DNA of 64,000 nt, taken from positions 508,204,873 to 508,268,872 of the forward strand of contig NC_081415.1 in assembly GCF_030272615.1 (NCBI RefSeq), given 5' to 3'. The notes under the pieces were generated by a model that made no database searches, was not told the DNA's origin, and saw only the letters and a program-made list of their open reading frames with translations. The position numbers were made by a program, and so were the translations under genes. The stretch comes from Cryptomeria japonica. Its lineage: Eukaryota; Streptophyta; Pinopsida; Cupressales; Cupressaceae. Positions 56,134 through 64,000 of the stretch are shown here, piece by piece. Position 1 is the first letter of the stretch; the number at the start of each line of letters is the position of its first letter.

Positions 56134-56508
56134 TGAAAGAGTCTTCTTCCCCTTAGGATTGTGATTATTTAGCTTTCTTATAAATTGTTGATGCAAAGAT
56201 TATGAATCACTGAGTTGTGCACAAAAACCACTGTGTTACTTATTATTTTGTGTGTTAGTTAGTTGTCCAAATTTCAGATTATTAGATTGGTGTATCACCT
56301 TAGATTTAGGGTTTCAGTTTCATGTTCTCCTTCTTACCCTTTCCTTTGCAAAATATTAATTTTGAGTAGCCTTTAGTGAAGTATAAAGAGGAAACCAACC
56401 TTCTCTGAAGGTTCATTCTTGTAGCAGGTTACGCACAGCCTGAGAATGTTCCCATGTATCACTAGATTGTTGAGTTTACTAAGCAGGGTGCAAATCTAGG
56501 TGATAACA
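56134..56508 (+). repeat. Family X LTR (copy X2), part after the nested insertion
   Basis: TGAAAGAGTCTTCTTCCCC to CTAGGTGATAACA matches the reverse complement of 8899 to about 9250. The LTR end TAACA is fixed by the primer-binding site that follows. Confidence 0.85.
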
Positions 56509-56530
56509 GTTTTTAGCACGCCCAGTGGGA
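56509..56530 (+). promoter_or_regulatory. Primer-binding site of element X2
   Basis: TTTTTAGCACGCCCAGTGGG follows the LTR end. It is close to the TTTTGGCACGCCCAGTGGG sequence found after the 5' LTR of many plant Ty3/gypsy-type elements. Confidence 0.75.
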
Positions 56531-56767
56531 CACCTTTGAACTATCCTAGTTCAATATTTTCTCTTGCTTTGTTGATATTGGTGTGTATGTTAGCATAATC
56601 TTCCTTTGGAGGTAATAAAATCACGCACCTAGCGGCTCTAGAAATAAATTGTCTACTAGTTTCAAAGATACAAGTGCTTGTATGTACCTATTTTGCTAAA
56701 ACCACACCTGGTTTTTATTGCTTTCAAGGATTTTAATGAGTCTCCAGATTATTTGAATGACTGAAGT

Positions 56768-58485
56768 ATGTCCTCATTTCAAAGAAATGTGCTTTATTTT
56801 TCACCGTTTCACATAAACATTGCTCCTACACCCTCTTATTATCCATATCAAACTTAGCAAAATGTTTCCTTGATCCAAAATGGCCATGTTACAGAAAGCT
56901 ATCAACATTCTTTATATATTTTCCACCCACCCACTTCTTCTCAATCATTACGACAACCTTTACATACTCTCAATCAACCTCAAGATGCCCTAGTTGTGCC
57001 AAACCAACAATGTCACTTTCCCAATCAGCTTCAAAAAATAGATAATATGGAGTTGAGTGACATCAAAAAGATATTGTTGGTCTTCAGTGAGAAATTGGAG
57101 GTTATCAAAAGACAACAGGAGATTGACTTGCAACAAGAAGAATTGGCTTGCATGGCCTACCTTCATGAAAAAGAGTTATAGAACCAAAAAATACAATGTC
57201 AAGAAGATCTGGCAAAGGAGGAAGAGAAGAAAATTTTGTTTTCTCAAACTCAAAGATTAGAAACTCAAACAACTCTTACTTTTCCAAATCCATTGTTTGA
57301 AGCTATGAATGGACCTATGAAGGAAAAGATTCTCAAGTCTAGGTTTCCAAGCTTCAAGCAAGAGCAACCTTTTGAGGAATCCACTTGCATTCAAAATTCC
57401 CAAAAAATTCCAGAAAATCACCTAACAAGTCAGCCCACTTGTCCTCTTACAATTCATCTTTATCTAGGTCGACTTGTGGTTTACCAAGAGAGTTGGTCTG
57501 GTGAGAAAACAAAGGGATTTTGTGAGGGGGAAAATGAGTCATTTGCTGATAATACACTTGTCCATGAGGTCCAAACTAAAAAATCACCTGCAACTAGAAA
57601 ATGGTGAGCAAAATAGGTTGGGACATCAATATGTCAAGCAAGGAGGAGGTCATGAGCATCAAGACTTCACTTTTGTATTTGATGAACTGCCTTGTTTTGA
57701 TGAAAAGGATGAAGAAAGCGTGCAAACATTAGCATCAACATAAGCTTTGGAGTAGCTAGACCATGATGAAAGGTTGGTTTATGAAGATAAAAATCAGGTT
57801 TCCACAGTTTGGTTTGATGAATTCCCTTCTTTTGTTGAGAGAGATGAAGAAAACCTAATCATAAAAACATCAACAATAATTTAGAACATAAAGACAATTC
57901 TATTTAGAGTTTGATGAGAGTTATCATGAAGCAAAGTTCAGTTCTCCCATTCAAAAGAGCAAAGAAGGTATTGAAGAGCATACATTTTCGGATGAGATGA
58001 AACTTTTTTTTTCAAGATTAGATGCCAAACTAGTATCCCATAAGTTAGAAGATCATGAGGAACTTGAGAAGGAGAACATTCAAAAATCTATTTTTCAATC
58101 TAACAAGGGATTTGAGGAAGATTATTTTATCTACATCATAGAGGGGTTTCGTTCAAAACTTGAAGATAAATCAACACTTCCTAAGGTAGAAGTTTGTAAG
58201 CAGCATAATCAGGCTGAAGAAATAGCCATGCTTTCCTTTGAATCACATGAGTTAGCTTCTTCCAATCAACAAGAATCAGTTCATAAAGATGAGACCAGGA
58301 ATGAGAGTTCCAAGTTTTTCTTGTCAATGGGATGTCCTGTAAGGTATCTAGCTAGAATGAAGGCTAACGAATCATTTGAGATCATGCTTGTGCCCAAGTA
58401 TGAGGTTTTAGTTGAAGAGCACCAATGTCACCTTACTCATTCATTTCAGAACAATAGTATGGACAACCAAAATGTCGGTAAGTGA
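56768..58485 (+). pseudogene. Gag-like protein of element X2, frame-broken
   Basis: The ATG at 56768 (MSSFQRNVLYFSPFHINIAP) is the first start after the PBS. After a stop at about 56853 the frame continues with a Pro/Gln-rich part and a coiled-coil stretch (KILLVFSEKLEVIKRQQEID, LQQEELACMAYLHEKEL). Later parts in shifted frames are acidic: FDELPCFDEKDEE and WFDEFPSFVERDEE look like repeats of one motif (57665-57855), and 57997-58485 (162 codons) has KLVSHKLEDHEELEKENIQ and ESHELASSNQQESVHKDE. No zinc knuckle, protease, RT or integrase was found, so I infer a non-autonomous element. Function unproven; named gag-like from position only. Confidence 0.5.
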
Positions 58486-58749
58486 GATTGTTTTCTTTCC
58501 TGAAGAGTCATTGTGGTAGCTCGTTAAGCATTTACTACTCCTTCATATTCTCTTGGCTACTCATGAACATGACAAGCATTGCAAATTGGGAAGAAAAAGG
58601 TATATATTTTAAGATACCAATTAATGCTTTTGTTTAAATAGTTTGATCGTTTGGTTAGTGTAGGTTAAGTGAGGTTTTCAAGTTAAACAAGTGTTGCACA
58701 TTAGATTAGATGCAGTTTTCATTTCCCTAAGTGCTTTGTGCATAGTTAG

Positions 58750-61700
58750 TTAGTTGTTAGTGAGTTTGTTGGGTTTTCTGGAAGCTTTCATTTCATTTGT
58801 TTGTCAGTCGGCCACAGGTAAGATTGCAAAGATATTTCTTTAATTTCATTAATGGTTGCCAATAACAATGACATTATCATTATTGCTTGCAACTTTCATT
58901 GATCAATTTCGAGCACCATTTTGATGTAATAAAATTATAGTGACATGAGTATCCTCTGCATATTTTCATTTATATCAACTTGAGGCTACTTTCAAAGGCC
59001 ATGAGGAAAGTCATGGCTTGAAACCCTTACACATCTTCTCTTATTTTGAAGAGAGCTTTACAAGCTCAACAATGGCTCCAAATTATTGTCTCTATTTGTA
59101 TTGAAGGCGTTGTGCTTTTCAGTTGGTAATCCGATCCTTATGCTCTACAATTATGGCAATGCCCTTCAATGGTTGTGTTTGGGCCTTTGTCTTGATTTGT
59201 TGTTCTAGATGCCATTGATCACTGCTTACATGTATTATAACAAAAATCTCATATCCTTTGACTAGTATTCATGATTTACTCTCTCTAATTTAAAGTCCGA
59301 CTATCTTATATCTACTAGTTGTTACAACAAATACATCTTCATTCAGTAATAACTCTTGCATGTTTGTTTTGATACCATTGTCTTTCTATCAAAAACTACG
59401 ACTGTTCATAATTTTGAAGCTATTTATGATTTTTGACTTCTTCAAAACCCTCTGTCTTCAATACATGTTGATATGTTTTGAATGGACCATGAATACCCTT
59501 TTCTTTAGGCTTATGACTATATTTTCCATACGACTTTGATTGCGATTTCACTGTATTATTGTTTCCTTATTGTCTTTTCTTCCCTTTGTTGGTTTATAGT
59601 CTTCAATAATTGCAATCTCTTTGGTCCTATGTATTGAGCTCAAATTTTATAACATATAATGATAGTGTACTAAAAATTGAATCATAAATTTGTATATTAG
59701 CTTCTCTTTTCATTGTCAAACAACCCTAATGATTGTTCCTATTATCAAACTCTTAATACTTTGGTAGCTGCAAACCTAGGTCTTTAATTCCTAATTGGTG
59801 AATTCTTTCCTTCAATATACCCTTAGCTTTGATCTCTTATTCCCATTGTAACTTCTCTAATGAAATATAATCATAAAACATGCTTTGTAGGTCTATTTGT
59901 TCTCATCACCATAGATTGCACTATGTATTGAACACACTTGCTGCTATTATGATGTTTCCAATAACTCTTCAAACCTATGCTCTGCCCATGCACTGTCATT
60001 GGGATTGAAGGTCATTGTTTATTGATATCTTTGACATGCTTTATGAGCACTACAACCTTATGCTTGTCTATGGATTGTATGTTTTGATGAACTGTCACTT
60101 ATTTGTATTTGTCACTGTTTTGAGATCACTTTGATAATTATGAGCATCTCTGATTTTTGTGTCACTGCTTCCTTTCTATTTGCTTCTACTGATTACTTCT
60201 AACATTGAGGATTGCATACTATATTGCTTTCCATTGGCTATGAACACTATTGTATCTCTATTGTGTTTGAATACAGTGATTGAGTTATCTTTTGTTAATG
60301 CCTTTGAAATGGATTTATCATTCACTGTACACTGCATTTCATTGTCTTTAAGTTCTCATGATCTCCTCTCGATCAATATGTAGCATGATCTCACTGTATT
60401 TGATAGTGATTGTGATCATCTGTAAAAATGTCATTGGTGAGTATTGTTGTCTTCCATGACACTATGGTCCCATTGAACATCAATTTGCTATTTATATCAG
60501 TGAACTCACTACTTCAGTATTATGAATGATGAATTCATGTTTGATTTAGTCACCATGTCATGTAGGAAAACACACTAAATCTTTGCCAATAACAGTAGCA
60601 TAAATGATTACATGTTGGGCTCAACCCTTGTGGGAGCCCATTTTTCTCCACATGCTGTGATATTTGATATATCAGTTTGAACTTGTAAAGTATTTCAGTA
60701 AGGAATATCATACCTGTACCTGCACAATGAACAAACATGTTAGATAAAAATGAAATTCTGATTTTCATGGATATTTTTGATGATTTTCTGCACATTCTTT
60801 GATATTTCATCGTTCTTCATAACTTGTTTGATGCTCTATGAAAATAATTATTCATTTGCTGAAGTTACATATGAACTGATTAGGTATCCTGAGCTCAAAC
60901 ACCATTTTTTCATCTCTTGCAGACACCTCTTGAGCAATAGAGTGTAAAAGAACACGAAGATAAGCGATAACTCAACTTCGGGAGTCCATCATTCAGCTAA
61001 TGATGGGTCCTTACTATTTTTCATATGCTTTCTTCCGTAAATGTATAGTTTCTTTTCATAATGCATTAAATGAGTTACTCCCATAGCTTGTGTGGGACAC
61101 TATACTTTTGATGTTCATGAATAAAGAAAGAATCCTTCTATGCAAAGTTGTAAACCATTCTTTTTTGAAAACACCTGCATTGAATATATTATTCATTTGG
61201 TAGCATCTCTTACTTGTATGAGAACTTGGACATAATGAGGTATGTACTTTTAATTTTTTTAGTGCAAATGTTGTCCCAGCTCTACCTGATTGAGATGGAT
61301 ATGGAATTAGGTAAAGATGTTAACCTAAATTCACCTCAACTCAATTAGGTAGACCTAGGACAACATTTGCATTAAAAAAATGAAAGCACGTATTTGATTA
61401 TGCTTATGTGCTCATACAAGTAAGAGATGCTATCAACTGAAGCAATAGATTCAATGCAAATGTTCTTCCAAGAAACAAGAGTATACAACATGTGTATAAC
61501 AATTGTTTTATTTATTCACGAATTTAAAAAGTATAGTGTCCCACACAAACTGTGGGAGTAACTAATTCAATGTATCATAAAAGAAAACTATACATTTACA
61601 GAAGAAAACATATGAAAGGAGTAGAGATCTATTATTGCTTGAATGACAAATCTCTAAGGCAGAGTTGTCACTTTTCCTCATGCTCCTCACACTCTGTTGC

Positions 61701-63445
61701 TCCAGAAGTGCCTGCAAATGGTGAAAAGTGGTGTTAGAGCTCAGGATACCTAATCAGTTCATATGTAAAATCAATAAATTAATAGTTGCTTTCATAAAAC
61801 ATCAAAACAATTATGCAGTCATCACATATATTAGAGAGGAAAGTAGAAAAATGATCATGAATATACATTAGAATCTAAACTTCATTGTTTCATTTAACAT
61901 GTTTATTCATTGTGTAGGTATAGGTATCATATTCATTGCTGGATTATTTTATATTGAAATCAAATATCATAGCATGTTGAGTAAAATGGGCTCCCACAAG
62001 GGTTGAGCCTAGCATGTTGCAATCTAATGTTTAACAAAGTCAAGGGTCTTTCTTGTTTCAAGGTAATTCACTCAAGAAGGGGTTCATCATTCACAACAGT
62101 GAATTGATGAATGCACTGGTATAAATAACAAATCACTGCTCAATAGAACGACACTAACATAAGAAAGACAAGTAGCAGAAAATTAAATGACAGTGGCAAA
62201 ATAGGGTTTTCCCTCAGTCAAAGGGGTCAAACAACAACAGTATAGGTCATTTCTATAGTCAAAGGATAATGCTTTCAAGCTTATATGACAGTGGTGAAAA
62301 GATGCAGCAAAAAACATAATACACAGTGATAACAAGAAGAGTAAAGGTGTTGTAGCTTTTACATGGAGCTATGTTTGAACAATCTCAAAAGCATTCATGA
62401 GATGCAGAATGCATAAATAAGGATATAATAATCTTATCCTATAAGTTACAATGGCAATCATTTTCATATCAATGAGTAATGCTACAACAGAGATGGAATG
62501 AGAACTCATTGAGTTTGCAACATCATGAAAATATAGAGCTTTTATTGGAAGATGAAGTTAAGACTATCTTGGAAGGGTCGAACATAGTCCTACTGAATCA
62601 ATCCATGAAAGTGACAAAAAATAAGAGATAGAGGTCACATGGTGATATTCACCATGCACAAAAGGAATAATGCAAAGTGCAACCAACAATGAAACTTAGA
62701 TCAAGCCACAACCTGCACATTGTATACTCATGGAGAACAGGAAAATGTGGTTTCAACCCATACATTATCACAACACCTTCAATATAGACATAGAGGATAA
62801 TGAGAAGTCATTGTTGAGCCTTTAAGGTTCCTTCAAAATCAAAGATAAAGGTGTAAGGGTTCAAGCCACGACCTGCCTTATGGCCTTAGAATGCAGCATC
62901 AAGATCACAACCTGCACATTGTATACTCATGGAGAATAGAAAAATGTGGTTTCAACCCGTACATTATCACAACACCTTCAATACAGATAGAGAGGATAAT
63001 GAGAAGCCATTGTTGAGCCTTTAAGGTTCCTTCAAAATCAGAGATAAAGGTGTAAGGGTTCAAGCCACGACCTGCCTTATGGCCTTAGAATGCAGCATCA
63101 AGATCGAAAGAAGTAAGAATGTATCAAGTTTTCTAGTTATGACCTGCATAATGAATTCAAACTCACAAAATCTTTCTTAGATTTGATCATCAAAAGGAGC
63201 TACAACATCACTCATCAAATGCACAAAGAATAACGTTGCAACTGGGAACTGTCACAATTGGAGGTGGAGCTGAAAGAGATGTTTTCATTCACAAGTGATA
63301 AAGCTTACCATGGCAAATTGAGTATTGCCTTCAAACTCTTCCAAGTATGGTGGCACCAAGGAGTAGTGAGAAAGCAAATGATAAATCTGCATCAAATACG
63401 AACCACAAAATATGCCATTCTTTTTGTTAAAACTCATACTCTCCA
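58750..63445 (-). repeat. Family X palindrome, copy R (4.7 kb)
   Basis: Reverse complement of about 10470-15130 of copy L, including both arms and the centre (about 61320). Matching points: 58780 with 15105 (GGGTTTTCTGGAAGCTTTCAT), 59000 with 14890 (GGCTTGAAACCCTTACAC), 60620 with 13300 (GGGCTCAACCCTTGTGGGAG type), 61990 with 11930, 62700 with 11070, 63340 with 10620. Arm order relative to the LTR is the same as in copy L. Small ORFs (60159-60383, 61552-61737) match shadow frames in copy L and are not taken as genes. Confidence 0.87.
62707..63104. repeat. 199-bp tandem duplication in palindrome copy R
   Basis: CACAACCTGCACATTGTATA starts at 62707 and 62906. Both units continue ACTCATGGAGAA, GTGGTTTCAACCC, TTGTTGAGCCTTTAAGGTTC and TTATGGCCTTAGAATGCAGC. 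The two units are very similar, so the duplication is recent. Confidence 0.92.
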
Positions 63446-63477
63446 AGATGATCATCTGCAACCACAATAGTGTCAGT

Positions 63478-63690
63478 CTAAAAATAATGAACATCGTTAG
63501 AGGATTCCCCTTTATCTAAAGATTCATTTGAGAAATCTTTAGTTTTAGAGGCCTCAAAAGTAGTTTTGTCATCTAAGTTAACAAATGAATCCCAATCACT
63601 CGGGAGAGAAAGCATTTTTAATTGGCAGATGATTATCAACCTGATTAGACCATGGTGTGCTAAAGAAATATGCTTGCACTTTTGGACCAC
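63478..63690 (-). pseudogene. Possible copia gag scrap
   Basis: Minus-strand LIIICQLKMLSLPSDWDSFV, then TTFEASKTKDFSNESLDKGE, resembles the LLxSLPxSWDxFV stretch of copia gag (UBN2). It is short and has no supporting neighbour. Confidence 0.4.
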
Positions 63691-64000
63691 TTAACTCATA
63701 CATTTAAGGGAATGAAACAAAAAAGATGACACAATTACTAGCATTTTGTGTCGTACATGTAAGATTAACCTAAAATGTATGAAAAATACATTAGTATATT
63801 TTTCGTCGTAGGTAATATACTAAATAATGAACCTAGTGACATCTTTCCATATCCTTGGCAACGAGGCTAATTTCATACCTTGCCCTTGGACCATGTTGAC
63901 TGATTCACCCCTTCTCAATAATTTCTTCCTGATAGGCCGCAAGTCCACAACTCTCTTTGAATTGGATGAAAAATATGTTTAACCTGTCGTGGCCAATCTA
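63691..64000. other. Window end, unassigned
   Basis: No coding region recognised. GATTCACCCCTTCTCAAT at 63902 recalls the end motif of plant copia LTRs, but nothing else supports an LTR. Confidence 0.25.

Noticed and set aside
60159-60383. Plus-strand ORF similar to the one at 13545-13748, which might suggest a conserved small membrane protein.
   Set aside because: Both are in corresponding parts of the palindrome copies, lack a stable start/stop and have no coding-like pattern; similarity is explained by the repeat.

Overview
This is plant nuclear DNA, AT-rich and made almost entirely of transposable elements nested in one another. Evidence: Ty1/copia polyproteins with plant-style gag, protease, integrase, RT and RNase H motifs, an L1-like LINE with the plant zf-RVT and RNase H tail, a plant-type hAT transposase, LTRs of 0.5-2.3 kb, and a piece of a plant PPR gene. 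No intact housekeeping gene, rRNA or ordinary tRNA gene was seen. The size and age spread of the nested elements suit a large-genome seed plant, perhaps a gymnosperm; that is inference.

Layout. 1-721: decayed copia gag piece and a tRNA-like module. 1060-8890 (- strand): decayed L1-like LINE (ORF1, endonuclease, RT, zf-RVT, start of RNase H), with about 1.4 kb inserted between endonuclease and RT. 8899-15995: a 6-7 kb palindrome, with an LTR (family X) at its left end and an inverted part of the same LTR at its right end. 15996-19302: remains of a copia family (C), with a solo LTR in its gag bounded by a perfect 5-bp duplication. 19303-48114: one X palindrome copy split in two by a block of C copies; that block holds a structurally complete copia element D (20787-28451, - strand, target duplication CATCA) and, in a C 3' LTR, a roughly 14.3-kb transposon (about 31679-45997).

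The 14.3-kb transposon has terminal inverted repeats of about 0.83-0.87 kb, a broken hAT transposase gene with a readable TATA box and 5'UTR intron, a convergent second gene with a G-patch and a coiled coil, an array of about 265-bp repeats, and an uninterrupted unknown 191-codon ORF. 48115-51580 is an unclassified LTR-like block.

51581-63445: a second X element. Its 5' LTR is split by a 4.4-kb non-autonomous LTR element (51712-56133) that carries a pentatricopeptide-repeat gene fragment and a tRNA-like sequence in each LTR. Then follow primer-binding site, gag-like ORF and another palindrome copy. The end holds a possible copia gag scrap.

The strongest leads are: (1) a dispersed family whose internal region is itself a 4-6 kb palindrome, seen three times with the same arm-centre-arm order; (2) the hAT-type transposon with very long inverted repeats and extra genes; (3) an LTR with a tRNA-like pol III promoter module on an element that captured host sequence; (4) a 75-bp LTR minisatellite whose units pair a motif with its complement. 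All alignments were made by eye, so boundaries are approximate unless a duplication or TG...CA end fixes them.
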